The position numbers and the translations under genes were made by a program. A stretch of 64,000 nt of DNA, taken from positions 47,403,564 to 47,467,563 of the forward strand of contig OX235279.1 in assembly GCA_944472155.2 (NCBI GenBank), given 5' to 3'. Shown one piece after another: positions 1-9,983 of this stretch. Numbering within the stretch: position 1 is the first letter of the stretch; the number at the start of each line of letters is the position of its first letter. The stretch is from Trichobilharzia szidati (lineage: Eukaryota; Platyhelminthes; Trematoda; Strigeidida; Schistosomatidae). The notes under the pieces were generated by a model. That model saw nothing but the letters and a program-made list of their open reading frames with translations, made no database searches and was not told where the DNA came from.

Positions 1-2152
1 GCGTTGTGATAGTGTGGCGATGTACTTTGGAGCGTTGGCATTGGAGACATTCTCGTGCCCATCTCCGAATGTCAGAGTTCATTTTAGGCCACACGAAACG
101 TTCGCTGATGAGTCTGACGGTGGCACGTACTCCAGGGTGAGAGAGCGAATGTAAGTGGTCAAATAAAGCTCTTCGGCATTGGAGAGGAACAAACGGACGA
201 TTAGTGCCGGTAGAGACATCACAAACTATAGTGGCATCTGATAAGAGAATAGGTACGTCCCTGAGCTGTAAGGAAGAGTTTTCGCGACACTTTCGAAGTT
301 CTGAGTCGTTTCTTTGTAACTGAGCCATCCGGTCAAGACTGACGTCTACGGAAGTTTCAAGCTGGTGTATATCACCTCTTGAAAGAGAATCAGCTACCAC
401 GTTTGCGTCCCCTTTGATGTATTGTATGTCAGTTGAAAATTGGGAGATATAGTCTAACTGTCTGGCTTCTCTTGGGGAGTGTTTATCCAGCGAAGTGGTG
501 AAAGCATAGCACAGAGGTTTGTGGTCAGTAAAAATAGTGAAATGACGACCCTGTAGTAAGTAACTGAAGTGTTTGACTGCTAGGTATATAGCCAACAATT
601 CTCTCCCAAAAGTACTGTAACGTGTCTGAGCCGGTTCTAACCTCTTCGAAAAGAAAGCAAGTGGAGTAACGTCACCATTAATTTTCTGCTGTAACACCGC
701 GCCCACAGCTACTTGGGAGGCATCTGTACACAAGATAAGGAATGCGTCGGGGTTGATGTGAGATAACATAGCGACTTTAGATAAAGCGTCTTTCGCGTTG
801 CAGAAAGATTCATGTGCTTGCTCTGACCATTGAAATTTTTTAGGATCACTTTTAAGGAGATCGGTTAAAGGTTGGACGATAGAGGCACACGAAGGAATAA
901 AACGTCGATAGAAATTAAACATCCCCAAAAATTGTCGGACTTTCTTCAAAGAGTCTGGTTGGGGAAAGTTTTTGATTGTATCTATCTTTTCCTCAGTAGG
1001 CCTGATTCCCTCGGCAGTTATGTAGTGTCCCAGAAATTGAATAGAAGAGGCACCGAAAATGCACTTCTTAGGATTTATAGCGACACCATACTGTTCGAAA
1101 CGCTGAAACAAAGTGCTAAGATGAGTCTTATGTTCCTCTTCCGACTTGCTAGCAATTAGTACGTCGTCGATATAAACGAATACAAAGTCAAGGCCCCGCG
1201 TGACTTGATCCATGAAGCGCTGAAAAGTTTGTGCAGCGTTTTTCAGCCCGAAAGGCATTCGTAGGAATTCAAACAAGCCAAAAGGTGTTATAATAGCTGT
1301 CTTCTCGATGTCCTCAGGAGCGACTGGTATCTGGTGATAAGCTCTGACTAAATCCACTTTGGAGAAAATAGTTTTACCTTGCAGTGTTAGAGAGAAATCA
1401 TGCAAGTGCGGAATGGGATAACGATCTGGGACAGTGGCGTTATTCAAACGTCGGTAATCCCCACACGGTCGCCAATCATGATCAGCTTTTGGTACCATAT
1501 GTAATGGTGAGGACCAGGGACTGTTGGATGGCCGGATGATGCCCAATTGCATCATGTGTTCGAATTCAGCTTTGGCTGCTGCTAACTTGTCAGGTGGTAG
1601 TCGACGAGGACGTGCTCTGACGGGTTGACCAGTTGTGACAATTTTATGCGTGACAGAATGAGGAACATCTTCGATATTATAAGATGGCTTTAAAATTTTT
1701 GGGAAACGATGCAGTAACGCAGAGAACATGCAGTCATCTGGCTTCTCGATGCATATGTTATAAACAGAGTAGTTTGAGATGATTCCGTGGACTTGAAGCT
1801 GGGTGCAGTTATCAATCAGCTTTTTCTTGTTGACATCAACCAGCAGATTGAAATTGCTTAAAAAATCGGCACCCAATATGGCATGACTAACGTCAGCTAC
1901 TATGAATATCCATGTAAATCGACGACGTAAACCAAGATCCAAAATAAGTGATTGTTCGCCGTAAGTCCGTATGCTAGTTTGGTTAGCTGCTCGAAGTGAG
2001 AGTTTTGCGGCTGTACTAGAAGATCGCCTGGAGAGTGAAGGAGGTATTACACTAACTTCGGCTCCTGTGTCTACCAGGAATAATGTGCCTGTGATTTTGT
2101 CCTTCACGTAGAAAAGGCGACTTGAATGGTTGCCAGTAACAGCTGTCGCCAT
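1..2152 (-). CDS. Gypsy pol polyprotein, left copy, cut by window edge
   Basis: This is the N-terminal two thirds of the same Pol found complete at 4272-7376: aspartic protease with a DTGA active site, reverse transcriptase with the YIDD motif, RNase H and the start of the integrase zinc-binding region. Where I compared the two copies the sequence is the same. The start is the ATG at 2152-2150, which overlaps the gag stop as TGATG. The frame is open to base 1, so integrase continues outside the window. Nothing in the visible part is broken. Confidence 0.93.
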   Translation of the reverse strand, partial: MATAVTGNHSSRLFYVKDKITGTLFLVDTGAEVSVIPPSLSRRSSSTAAKLSLRAANQTSIRTYGEQSLILDLGLRRRFTWIFIVADVSHAILGADFLSNFNLLVDVNKKKLIDNCTQLQVHGIISNYSVYNICIEKPDDCMFSALLHRFPKILKPSYNIEDVPHSVTHKIVTTGQPVRARPRRLPPDKLAAAKAEFEHMMQLGIIRPSNSPWSSPLHMVPKADHDWRPCGDYRRLNNATVPDRYPIPHLHDFSLTLQGKTIFSKVDLVRAYHQIPVAPEDIEKTAIITPFGLFEFLRMPFGLKNAAQTFQRFMDQVTRGLDFVFVYIDDVLIASKSEEEHKTHLSTLFQRFEQYGVAINPKKCIFGASSIQFLGHYITAEGIRPTEEKIDTIKNFPQPDSLKKVRQFLGMFNFYRRFIPSCASIVQPLTDLLKSDPKKFQWSEQAHESFCNAKDALSKVAMLSHINPDAFLILCTDASQVAVGAVLQQKINGDVTPLAFFSKRLEPAQTRYSTFGRELLAIYLAVKHFSYLLQGRHFTIFTDHKPLCYAFTTSLDKHSPREARQLDYISQFSTDIQYIKGDANVVADSLSRGDIHQLETSVDVSLDRMAQLQRNDSELRKCRENSSLQLRDVPILLSDATIVCDVSTGTNRPFVPLQCRRALFDHLHSLSHPGVRATVRLISERFVWPKMNSDIRRWARECLQCQRSKVHRHTITT

Positions 2153-3042
2153 CACTGTCTGGCTGGGGAGTTTCCCTGAGCCTGATTCTCTTCACTAAAG
2201 ATGCACGGTTTCACACATTTCAGAGCATGACGTCCAAACTTCCTATGATACCAACATATATTGCTGTCCCTAGAAGACATGCGGGAACGCTGTCGGGAGA
2301 GAGATCGTCTATGTGATGGTGACCTTGCTCGTGAACTCCACCTCTGGACTCGTCGACCAGATCTATTTGTTTCCAACTTGTCAATCCTTGCCGCTAAGTC
2401 TGCAATGGCGGCGAGTATTGGTGTGTCTGCCGTAGGTGTGGACTGAGATGGTGTTGCACTGTCAGATGCAATCTGACCTATGGTGTTGTCTGATAAAACA
2501 TCTACAATACTATCTGCCATTTCGCTTAGTGAGTCTAAATCATACGACTTTCCCGAAATGATTAAGATTTGTTGAACGTTTCTGGGTAAACGTTGCAACC
2601 ACATTTGTCTCAGCACAACCTCATCAACTTTATGGTTTCCTATTAACTGGCGCATATGTCTAAGGAGCTGTGATGGTTTACGCGCTCCTAGCTCGCAGCC
2701 TGTGAGTAATTGTTGGATCCTTTTCTCGTCTGACAAACTGGTCCGTTGTATAAGGAGAGCTTTAAGTTTTTCATATTGGTTTTCCGTAGGGGGGTTTTCG
2801 ATGAAATCACTGATTTCCGTTAATACTGACGGGGGAAGTTCTGCCAGCACGACGCCATATTTGGCTATCTGAGATTTAATACCCCGTGCTTCCAACAACG
2901 GCTCGACAACTCCAAACCAAATTCGTGGCTCTGCAAAGCCGTATTGTGGTAGCCGAAAATCAGATATGGCATTTATTGTGGCCTGTGCCTCGCTGCCCGA
3001 ACTCTGTTCAGTTGATATACCGGGCTGAGTATGGGACGACAT
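2152..3042 (-). CDS. Gypsy Gag (nucleocapsid/capsid) protein, left copy
   Basis: A 296-residue structural protein that packages element RNA. The frame is open further upstream, to about 3165, but the first ATG is at 3042 and the upstream part is hydrophobic and would overlap the primer-binding site, so I start at 3042. The middle is capsid-like, followed by a Ser/Arg-rich basic stretch and a C-terminal zinc finger of spacing C-X2-H-X9-C-X3-C. This CHCC order, rather than the retroviral CCHC order, is known for CsRn1-clade elements. The copy differs from the right-hand one by a single synonymous base at 2671. It ends in TGA overlapping the pol ATG. Confidence 0.9.
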   Translation of the reverse strand: MSSHTQPGISTEQSSGSEAQATINAISDFRLPQYGFAEPRIWFGVVEPLLEARGIKSQIAKYGVVLAELPPSVLTEISDFIENPPTENQYEKLKALLIQRTSLSDEKRIQQLLTGCELGARKPSQLLRHMRQLIGNHKVDEVVLRQMWLQRLPRNVQQILIISGKSYDLDSLSEMADSIVDVLSDNTIGQIASDSATPSQSTPTADTPILAAIADLAARIDKLETNRSGRRVQRWSSRARSPSHRRSLSRQRSRMSSRDSNICWYHRKFGRHALKCVKPCIFSEENQAQGNSPARQ

Positions 3043-3167
3043 TATAGGTGTGAGAATATTGGTACAAAGGGGAATACAAATATGAGACCACCGACAAAAA
3101 ATTGCAATGAAAGTACAAAATAGCAAAAATAAGTATAAAGATACGTGAAACAATCCGTGTTCCAAAA

Positions 3168-3178
3168 CGGGCTCACCA
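3168..3178 (-). other. Primer-binding site, middle LTR
   Basis: On the minus strand the 11 bases TGGTGAGCCCG lie 6 nt after the LTR end. They differ by one base from the tRNA-Trp primer site as I remember it (TGGTGACCCCG). The location just inside the LTR supports a role in minus-strand priming. The exact tRNA is an inference. Confidence 0.6.
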
Positions 3179-3184
3179 ATTAAG

Positions 3185-3646
3185 TGTAGTGGACCTAGTA
3201 GCTAGGTAAGTATATAAACGCAATTAAAAGGAGAGAACAAGTACTAACAAATACGTATATATAAAATATTCGGTTCACTTAAGTTAATATACACAAAAAA
3301 GGGACTGAGTTTATTTGAAGAAAACTATAACAGTCACAAAATACACAAATTATAGACGTACGAAATTATAGGAATGTAATTGTCCTTCTCTTGATTATAC
3401 AAATTCTCCACTACAACTTAGCGCTGTCAACCGTCGGAAGTCTCCACGTAGAGTAAGGCAGATAGGAGCGAAGTTCTCGAAGGGGATGTGTCAACCAGTG
3501 CGAGACAGCGTTGGTCAGCAGATGTGCTGGGCGAGCAGCCGGAGAGAGGGCGAACGATTCGTTCCTTGCGCGCGGTTCAAGGTTTCAGGTTGAATTCCTT
3601 CTTTTTTCCGTGAACATATAATTTGATATGTTTTCAGGTCGCCACA
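3185..3646 (-). repeat. Middle long terminal repeat (462 bp)
   Basis: On the minus strand it begins TGTGGCGACC and ends CACTACA, giving the TG...CA ends expected of an LTR. The same 462 bp is found at 8409-8870. It serves as 3' LTR of the right-hand element and 5' LTR of the left-hand one. An ATTTTATATATACG stretch (3262-3275) could hold a TATA signal, but promoter function is not shown by the sequence alone. Confidence 0.9.
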
Positions 3647-3660
3647 CGGCTCCCCCTCTT
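3647..3660 (-). other. Polypurine tract before the 3' LTR
   Basis: The minus strand reads AAGAGGGGGAGCCG directly before the LTR start. A purine-rich run abutting the 3' LTR is the plus-strand primer of LTR retroelements. Its absence beyond the outer LTR end at 8871 is what marks the LTR boundary. Confidence 0.8.
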
Positions 3661-4017
3661 AGAAGTCCGGAGGGACTGCTACCGACGATTTGCAGTACAA
3701 TTGTGAGAAGAAAAATAATTATAATGCTACATAACACTATGGGAATGCGGAAAAAAAAATGGAAAAGATTTTTTTTTTTACGCTTTAGTGAATAGTTCGA
3801 CATCAACTTCTGAACTGGAAGTGGGTGGGAGTACAATGGATACATATTACGGAGAGTGAACACGCACACAAAACAAACAAAAAAAAAATATTCTTTTAAT
3901 AAACACAGGTGAGTATACGTCAGCTCTGTTTATATGACACATGAAAGAAAAAAAAGAAAAAAAAATTGCAAAAGAGGTCAATGTTATTTAGAACAATGGC
4001 ATCAAACTGAATGGCAC

Positions 4018-4048
<31 letters not shown>

Positions 4049-4271
4049 GATAATGTCCGTTAAAACGCTAACCAATATAGTAGTAATTATGGGAGAATAG
4101 TTGTGAATACATATATACACATATACAGTACTGAGGTAGTAAAAAAAAAATAGCAATGCTTCAGCACAAAAATGATGTCGTATCTGACACAAATAAACTA
4201 CGTAAGTCAATAATTAACAACAATAATCAATGATGTATACGTAAAAAAAAATTGTTACAACCTTAAAGATA
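3661..4271 (-). other. Low-complexity 3' region of the Gypsy element
   Basis: About 610 nt between the pol stop and the polypurine tract. It contains several A or T homopolymer runs and a (TAA)n microsatellite at about 4018-4047. Two short minus-strand open frames here (3585-3869 and 3920-4210) encode mostly homopolymer-derived hydrophobic residues and show no envelope features. I see no third gene. Confidence 0.7.
4018..4047. repeat. (TAA)n microsatellite
   Basis: About ten uninterrupted TAA units inside the 3' untranslated part of the Gypsy element. Confidence 0.95.
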
Positions 4272-7200
4272 TTAATCAGTAAAGTGTACAAAACGGGCAG
4301 GTTTATTAACCTGTCTGCCACTACGAGTAATGCAAGGGGGAGGTAGCATTATTGGCACCTCTGGAGCTTTGGCGGTTTCTTGTTTGTCTGCTGAAGTCGC
4401 TGTTGGGATGTCGTCGCCATCTGTGTAAGCAGGTTTGAGTCTATCCACGGAGACCGTCATCTTTTTACCTTCTTTGCTCACTGTGAAATATTTTTCCGCG
4501 CGATGCACTACTGGGTATGGGCCTTCATATGGAGGTTGTAGCCCTTTCCTGACGTTGTCGATCCGTATAAAGACAAATTTACAGGTTTGTAGATGGCTAC
4601 TTAGGTTTTCTCTGCGGGGACATTGTCTCGGAGCTATTGGTTGAAGTTGTGACATTCGTCTGGTCAGTTGATCAGAAAACTCAGAAATATTCACATTTTG
4701 AGAGTCATGAGAGGATACTAGCTGTCCTGGCAGTGTTAAGGTAGTGCCGTAAACTAGTTGTGCGGGTGTACAACCAAGGTCCTCTTTAACAGTTGATCGT
4801 ATGCTAAGTAAAATCAGAGGTAAGTATTCACTCCATTTAGATGCATCACTCTGTGCCATCAGGGAGCTTTTCAGTTGTCTGTGAAATCTTTCCACAAGAC
4901 CATTCGCTGCCGGATGGTAGGCTGTTGTGGAGATATGTTTAACTCCCAGGAGTCTCGTCAGTTCACGAAACAGCGTCGATTGGAATTGAGCACCTCGATC
5001 GGATGTAATCGTAGTTGGTACACCGTAATTTGACACCCAGCGGTCGAGGAAAACCAAAGCAACATTTTCGGCCGATATATCGTTCAGGGGGCATGCAATA
5101 GCCCAACGAGTAAATCTATCAATGGCTGTCAGGATATGTGTATATCCTCTTGACGTTGGCAATGGTCCTACGATATCTATATGAACGTGCTGAAATCTCC
5201 TGTCCGGTAAATCGAACGTTTTTGGCGTTGTGATAGTGTGGCGATGTACTTTGGAGCGTTGGCATTGGAGACATTCTCGTGCCCATCTCCGAATGTCAGA
5301 GTTCATTTTAGGCCACACGAAACGTTCGCTGATGAGTCTGACGGTGGCACGTACTCCAGGGTGAGAGAGCGAATGTAAGTGGTCAAATAAAGCTCTTCGG
5401 CATTGGAGAGGAACAAACGGACGATTAGTGCCGGTAGAGACATCACAAACTATAGTGGCATCTGATAAGAGAATAGGTACGTCCCTGAGCTGTAAGGAAG
5501 AGTTTTCGCGACACTTTCGAAGTTCTGAGTCGTTTCTTTGTAACTGAGCCATCCGGTCAAGACTGACGTCTACGGAAGTTTCAAGCTGGTGTATATCACC
5601 TCTTGAAAGAGAATCAGCTACCACGTTTGCGTCCCCTTTGATGTATTGTATGTCAGTTGAAAATTGGGAGATATAGTCTAACTGTCTGGCTTCTCTTGGG
5701 GAGTGTTTATCCAGCGAAGTGGTGAAAGCATAGCACAGAGGTTTGTGGTCAGTAAAAATAGTGAAATGACGACCCTGTAGTAAGTAACTGAAGTGTTTGA
5801 CTGCTAGGTATATAGCCAACAATTCTCTCCCAAAAGTACTGTAACGTGTCTGAGCCGGTTCTAACCTCTTCGAAAAGAAAGCAAGTGGAGTAACGTCACC
5901 ATTAATTTTCTGCTGTAACACCGCGCCCACAGCTACTTGGGAGGCATCTGTACACAAGATAAGGAATGCGTCGGGGTTGATGTGAGATAACATAGCGACT
6001 TTAGATAAAGCGTCTTTCGCGTTGCAGAAAGATTCATGTGCTTGCTCTGACCATTGAAATTTTTTAGGATCACTTTTAAGGAGATCGGTTAAAGGTTGGA
6101 CGATAGAGGCACACGAAGGAATAAAACGTCGATAGAAATTAAACATCCCCAAAAATTGTCGGACTTTCTTCAAAGAGTCTGGTTGGGGAAAGTTTTTGAT
6201 TGTATCTATCTTTTCCTCAGTAGGCCTGATTCCCTCGGCAGTTATGTAGTGTCCCAGAAATTGAATAGAAGAGGCACCGAAAATGCACTTCTTAGGATTT
6301 ATAGCGACACCATACTGTTCGAAACGCTGAAACAAAGTGCTAAGATGAGTCTTATGTTCCTCTTCCGACTTGCTAGCAATTAGTACGTCGTCGATATAAA
6401 CGAATACAAAGTCAAGGCCCCGCGTGACTTGATCCATGAAGCGCTGAAAAGTTTGTGCAGCGTTTTTCAGCCCGAAAGGCATTCGTAGGAATTCAAACAA
6501 GCCAAAAGGTGTTATAATAGCTGTCTTCTCGATGTCCTCAGGAGCGACTGGTATCTGGTGATAAGCTCTGACTAAATCCACTTTGGAGAAAATAGTTTTA
6601 CCTTGCAGTGTTAGAGAGAAATCATGCAAGTGCGGAATGGGATAACGATCTGGGACAGTGGCGTTATTCAAACGTCGGTAATCCCCACACGGTCGCCAAT
6701 CATGATCAGCTTTTGGTACCATATGTAATGGTGAGGACCAGGGACTGTTGGATGGCCGGATGATGCCCAATTGCATCATGTGTTCGAATTCAGCTTTGGC
6801 TGCTGCTAACTTGTCAGGTGGTAGTCGACGAGGACGTGCTCTGACGGGTTGACCAGTTGTGACAATTTTATGCGTGACAGAATGAGGAACATCTTCGATA
6901 TTATAAGATGGCTTTAAAATTTTTGGGAAACGATGCAGTAACGCAGAGAACATGCAGTCATCTGGCTTCTCGATGCATATGTTATAAACAGAGTAGTTTG
7001 AGATGATTCCGTGGACTTGAAGCTGGGTGCAGTTATCAATCAGCTTTTTCTTGTTGACATCAACCAGCAGATTGAAATTGCTTAAAAAATCGGCACCCAA
7101 TATGGCATGACTAACGTCAGCTACTATGAATATCCATGTAAATCGACGACGTAAACCAAGATCCAAAATAAGTGATTGTTCGCCGTAAGTCCGTATGCTA

Positions 7201-7376
7201 GTTTGGTTAGCTGCTCGAAGTGAGAGTTTTGCGGCTGTACTAGAAGATCGCCTGGAGAGTGAAGGAGGTATTACACTAACTTCGGCTCCTGTGTCTACCA
7301 GGAATAATGTGCCTGTGATTTTGTCCTTCACGTAGAAAAGGCGACTTGAATGGTTGCCAGTAACAGCTGTCGCCAT
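4272..7376 (-). CDS. Gypsy Pol polyprotein (protease, RT, RNase H, integrase), complete
   Basis: An uninterrupted frame of 1034 residues from the ATG at 7376-7374. Domains in order: retropepsin-like protease with DTGA near residue 28 and an ILGADF motif near 93; reverse transcriptase with the VDL motif near 268 and catalytic YIDD near 330; RNase H with CTDAS near 478, GREL near 517 and FTDH near 543; integrase with a zinc-binding H-H-C-C (about 669, 673, 703, 706), a DDE triad (D about 735, D about 794, E about 830) and a C-terminal GPY/F module near 970. All catalytic residues I looked for are present, so the copy looks potentially competent. The frame is -1 relative to gag, and a GGGAAAC heptamer lies just upstream of the junction. 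Confidence 0.96.
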   Translation of the reverse strand: MATAVTGNHSSRLFYVKDKITGTLFLVDTGAEVSVIPPSLSRRSSSTAAKLSLRAANQTSIRTYGEQSLILDLGLRRRFTWIFIVADVSHAILGADFLSNFNLLVDVNKKKLIDNCTQLQVHGIISNYSVYNICIEKPDDCMFSALLHRFPKILKPSYNIEDVPHSVTHKIVTTGQPVRARPRRLPPDKLAAAKAEFEHMMQLGIIRPSNSPWSSPLHMVPKADHDWRPCGDYRRLNNATVPDRYPIPHLHDFSLTLQGKTIFSKVDLVRAYHQIPVAPEDIEKTAIITPFGLFEFLRMPFGLKNAAQTFQRFMDQVTRGLDFVFVYIDDVLIASKSEEEHKTHLSTLFQRFEQYGVAINPKKCIFGASSIQFLGHYITAEGIRPTEEKIDTIKNFPQPDSLKKVRQFLGMFNFYRRFIPSCASIVQPLTDLLKSDPKKFQWSEQAHESFCNAKDALSKVAMLSHINPDAFLILCTDASQVAVGAVLQQKINGDVTPLAFFSKRLEPAQTRYSTFGRELLAIYLAVKHFSYLLQGRHFTIFTDHKPLCYAFTTSLDKHSPREARQLDYISQFSTDIQYIKGDANVVADSLSRGDIHQLETSVDVSLDRMAQLQRNDSELRKCRENSSLQLRDVPILLSDATIVCDVSTGTNRPFVPLQCRRALFDHLHSLSHPGVRATVRLISERFVWPKMNSDIRRWARECLQCQRSKVHRHTITTPKTFDLPDRRFQHVHIDIVGPLPTSRGYTHILTAIDRFTRWAIACPLNDISAENVALVFLDRWVSNYGVPTTITSDRGAQFQSTLFRELTRLLGVKHISTTAYHPAANGLVERFHRQLKSSLMAQSDASKWSEYLPLILLSIRSTVKEDLGCTPAQLVYGTTLTLPGQLVSSHDSQNVNISEFSDQLTRRMSQLQPIAPRQCPRRENLSSHLQTCKFVFIRIDNVRKGLQPPYEGPYPVVHRAEKYFTVSKEGKKMTVSVDRLKPAYTDGDDIPTATSADKQETAKAPEVPIMLPPPCITRSGRQVNKPARFVHFTD

Positions 7377-8266
7377 CACTGTCTGGCTGGGGAGTTTCCC
7401 TGAGCCTGATTCTCTTCACTAAAGATGCACGGTTTCACACATTTCAGAGCATGACGTCCAAACTTCCTATGATACCAACATATATTGCTGTCCCTAGAAG
7501 ACATGCGGGAACGCTGTCGGGAGAGAGATCGTCTATGTGATGGTGACCTTGCTCGTGAACTCCACCTCTGGACTCGTCGACCAGATCTATTTGTTTCCAA
7601 CTTGTCAATCCTTGCCGCTAAGTCTGCAATGGCGGCGAGTATTGGTGTGTCTGCCGTAGGTGTGGACTGAGATGGTGTTGCACTGTCAGATGCAATCTGA
7701 CCTATGGTGTTGTCTGATAAAACATCTACAATACTATCTGCCATTTCGCTTAGTGAGTCTAAATCATACGACTTTCCCGAAATGATTAAGATTTGTTGAA
7801 CGTTTCTGGGTAAACGTTGCAACCACATTTGTCTCAGCACAACCTCATCAACTTTATGGTTTCCTATTAACTGGCGCATATGTCTAAGGAGCTGGGATGG
7901 TTTACGCGCTCCTAGCTCGCAGCCTGTGAGTAATTGTTGGATCCTTTTCTCGTCTGACAAACTGGTCCGTTGTATAAGGAGAGCTTTAAGTTTTTCATAT
8001 TGGTTTTCCGTAGGGGGGTTTTCGATGAAATCACTGATTTCCGTTAATACTGACGGGGGAAGTTCTGCCAGCACGACGCCATATTTGGCTATCTGAGATT
8101 TAATACCCCGTGCTTCCAACAACGGCTCGACAACTCCAAACCAAATTCGTGGCTCTGCAAAGCCGTATTGTGGTAGCCGAAAATCAGATATGGCATTTAT
8201 TGTGGCCTGTGCCTCGCTGCCCGAACTCTGTTCAGTTGATATACCGGGCTGAGTATGGGACGACAT
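7376..8266 (-). CDS. Gypsy Gag protein, right copy, complete
   Basis: Same protein as the left copy, 296 residues from the ATG at 8266. It has a capsid-like central region, an Arg/Ser-rich linker and a C-terminal CHCC finger (C-X2-H-X9-C-X3-C). The frame is open further upstream, to about 8389, without an ATG, so the extension is not used here. The stop codon TGA (7378-7376) shares its last base with the pol ATG. Pol is therefore made either by reinitiation at the overlap or by -1 frameshifting at the heptamer 7394-7400. Confidence 0.92.
   Translation of the reverse strand: MSSHTQPGISTEQSSGSEAQATINAISDFRLPQYGFAEPRIWFGVVEPLLEARGIKSQIAKYGVVLAELPPSVLTEISDFIENPPTENQYEKLKALLIQRTSLSDEKRIQQLLTGCELGARKPSQLLRHMRQLIGNHKVDEVVLRQMWLQRLPRNVQQILIISGKSYDLDSLSEMADSIVDVLSDNTIGQIASDSATPSQSTPTADTPILAAIADLAARIDKLETNRSGRRVQRWSSRARSPSHRRSLSRQRSRMSSRDSNICWYHRKFGRHALKCVKPCIFSEENQAQGNSPARQ
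7394..7400 (-). promoter_or_regulatory. Candidate -1 ribosomal frameshift heptamer at gag-pol junction
   Basis: The minus strand reads G GGA AAC in exactly the gag codon phase (CAG-GGA-AAC), the X XXY YYZ form of a -1 slippery site, six codons before the gag stop (codon boundaries checked by hand). The -1 frame is open from the heptamer into pol. The same heptamer is at 2170-2176 in the left copy. No downstream pseudoknot was tested. Confidence 0.55.
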
Positions 8267-8391
8267 TATAGGTGTGAGAATATTGGTACAAAGGGGAATA
8301 CAAATATGAGACCACCGACAAAAAATTGCAATGAAAGTACAAAATAGCAAAAATAAGTATAAAGATACGTGAAACAATCCGTGTTCCAAAA

Positions 8392-8402
8392 CGGGCTCAC
8401 CA
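8392..8402 (-). other. Primer-binding site, outer (5') LTR
   Basis: Identical to 3168-3178: TGGTGAGCCCG on the minus strand, 6 nt inside the LTR end. Probably primed by tRNA-Trp. Confidence 0.6.
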
Positions 8403-8408
8403 ATTAAG

Positions 8409-8870
8409 TGTAGTGGACCTAGTAGCTAGGTAAGTATATAAACGCAATTAAAAGGAGAGAACAAGTACTAACAAATACGTATATATAAAATATTCGGTTC
8501 ACTTAAGTTAATATACACAAAAAAGGGACTGAGTTTATTTGAAGAAAACTATAACAGTCACAAAATACACAAATTATAGACGTACGAAATTATAGGAATG
8601 TAATTGTCCTTCTCTTGATTATACAAATTCTCCACTACAACTTAGCGCTGTCAACCGTCGGAAGTCTCCACGTAGAGTAAGGCAGATAGGAGCGAAGTTC
8701 TCGAAGGGGATGTGTCAACCAGTGCGAGACAGCGTTGGTCAGCAGATGTGCTGGGCGAGCAGCCGGAGAGAGGGCGAACGATTCGTTCCTTGCGCGCGGT
8801 TCAAGGTTTCAGGTTGAATTCCTTCTTTTTTCCGTGAACATATAATTTGATATGTTTTCAGGTCGCCACA
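8409..8870 (-). repeat. Outer 5' long terminal repeat (462 bp)
   Basis: Same sequence as 3185-3646 in the stretches compared. On the minus strand it opens TGTGGCGACC. The plus-strand base after it (8871, gaccg) is unique DNA and would be the target duplication on this side. Close identity of the two LTRs suggests recent insertion or recent recombination. Confidence 0.9.
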
Positions 8871-9908
8871 GACCGTGCTCTCTTCACCAGATTCACTCGT
8901 AGATTGTTGCATGCTGTTAAACGTGAAAGACATTTTTTTCCAGATTTCTAAATGTTAAGTAAGCAACTGAGCCAGCAACAACCGCAACCAACGAGTGAAC
9001 AGCTTAAGCTGTTGTTTCTGCCACCCATACATGTTTATGTGCATAATTTCCGAAAACTTCTACACAGTACTTTAATTCATTAATAGCTGAAAAACAACTA
9101 AAACCCTGAAACCATGCATGAATGCAACGTATGAAACAATTACTATGAAATGAATGTACTGACCTGGTGGTAAAAGCTTTCGAAACAAACGAAATAACTA
9201 ATTTTAACAGAAACGGAAACAATAATGAAGTGAAACGCAACTTTTGTGAACAATGTTCATCAAGATAAGTTGTGAATAACTGCAGGATTAACGGAAAAAC
9301 TAATGTGTAAACGAACTGCCACGGAACTGCAATCCAACACGGCCGACTAACATGGACGAAAATGACCTTTGAGCGTCTCACTCCACCAATGACCTTGTAC
9401 GTGACGTTTAATTTCATAAGAGTATAAAACTTGGTCAGTGTGGTAGAGTGCAACTCCATTATGGATAAGATTTTATTTTGATAAATCACACAGTGTTACA
9501 CAGTAATATTAACTGATGACGTTTCGAGCACAAATTATTGCTCATAATCATATCAAGTTTGATTTGAGTCTAAATAACTACCAACTTCTCTACAGGAATG
9601 TGAAATTTAATCTTGAAAAGTGGCAAGTCAGGGAGCCTTTTTCTAATATTATTATAGCTTTGTAAACTTTTAACACGAATATGCCCTTTGCATTACTTGA
9701 ATTACCTTGATTCGTGAGAACGATATTGGATATTGGATTGATTGCTCCCATGGCATTTTGTCGGTCACTCATTCGGGTCGGCGCTTCTTATCATGGCCTG
9801 CATAATTATTACGACTGTAGGATGAAATCTCTCAGAAAAGGACCTAACATATGTTGGACATTCGATGTGCTGAAACTTGACGGATTTTACGATAGTTTGC
9901 GCTACCCG
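8871..9908. other. Interval between Gypsy element and host gene
   Basis: It should contain the promoter and 5' untranslated region of the eIF2B delta gene. A minus-strand open frame at 9004-9489 (161 codons) has no family features I recognise and is not supported as a gene. The stretch 9486-9510 resembles part of the hairpin repeat at 61945-61975. In-frame ATGs at 9750 and 9822 upstream of the chosen start leave a longer N-terminus possible. Confidence 0.5.
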
Positions 9909-9983
9909 ATGGATGGATCAGAGTGTAAGGTTGAGGGCAGTAAGTCCAAGGCACAACTAAGGGCTGAGCGAAGAGCTATTCAA
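9909..9983 (+). CDS. EIF2B4: eIF2B delta exon 1 (start uncertain)
   Basis: Encodes the lysine- and arginine-rich N-terminal segment ending in the conserved LRAERRA motif, before a GTAAGC donor at 9984. I chose the ATG at 9909; the frame is open upstream to at least 9714, with ATGs at 9750 and 9822, so the protein could begin earlier or an upstream exon may exist. The following intron is only 33 nt. Confidence 0.65.

Larger units (their letters stand above)
1..8870 (-). mobile_element. Tandem pair of Gypsy/Ty3 LTR retrotransposons (CsRn1-like) sharing an LTR
   Basis: Positions 1-3646 repeat at 5225-8870 with a fixed offset of 5224 bp. Read on the minus strand the order is LTR (8870-8409), gag, pol, 3' untranslated stretch, polypurine tract, LTR (3646-3185), gag, pol (cut by the window edge). 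Similarity between the copies stops exactly at the LTR end, where the inner copy continues into the polypurine tract and the outer copy into unique DNA. I noticed only one base difference, at 2671 versus 7895, which is synonymous in gag. The Cys-His-Cys-Cys gag finger and the tRNA-Trp-like primer site suggest the CsRn1/Kabuki clade, to which schistosome Boudicca and some Saci elements also belong. The outer LTR of the left copy lies outside the window, so the flanking duplication cannot be tested. Confidence 0.95.

Noticed and set aside
3585..4210. Two minus-strand open frames between pol and LTR as a possible envelope gene
   Set aside because: The residues are mostly homopolymer- and microsatellite-derived; no signal peptide or glycoprotein features.
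6096..6383. Plus-strand open frame inside pol (and its twin at 872-1159)
   Set aside because: It is antisense to pol and is duplicated only because the element is; no independent family signal.
7485..7670. Plus-strand open frame inside gag (twin at 2261-2446)
   Set aside because: Antisense shadow of gag.
9004..9489. 161-codon minus-strand open frame upstream of eIF2B delta
   Set aside because: No recognisable domain, low-complexity hydrophobic composition, and it lies where the eIF2B promoter should be; no splice or start context supports it.
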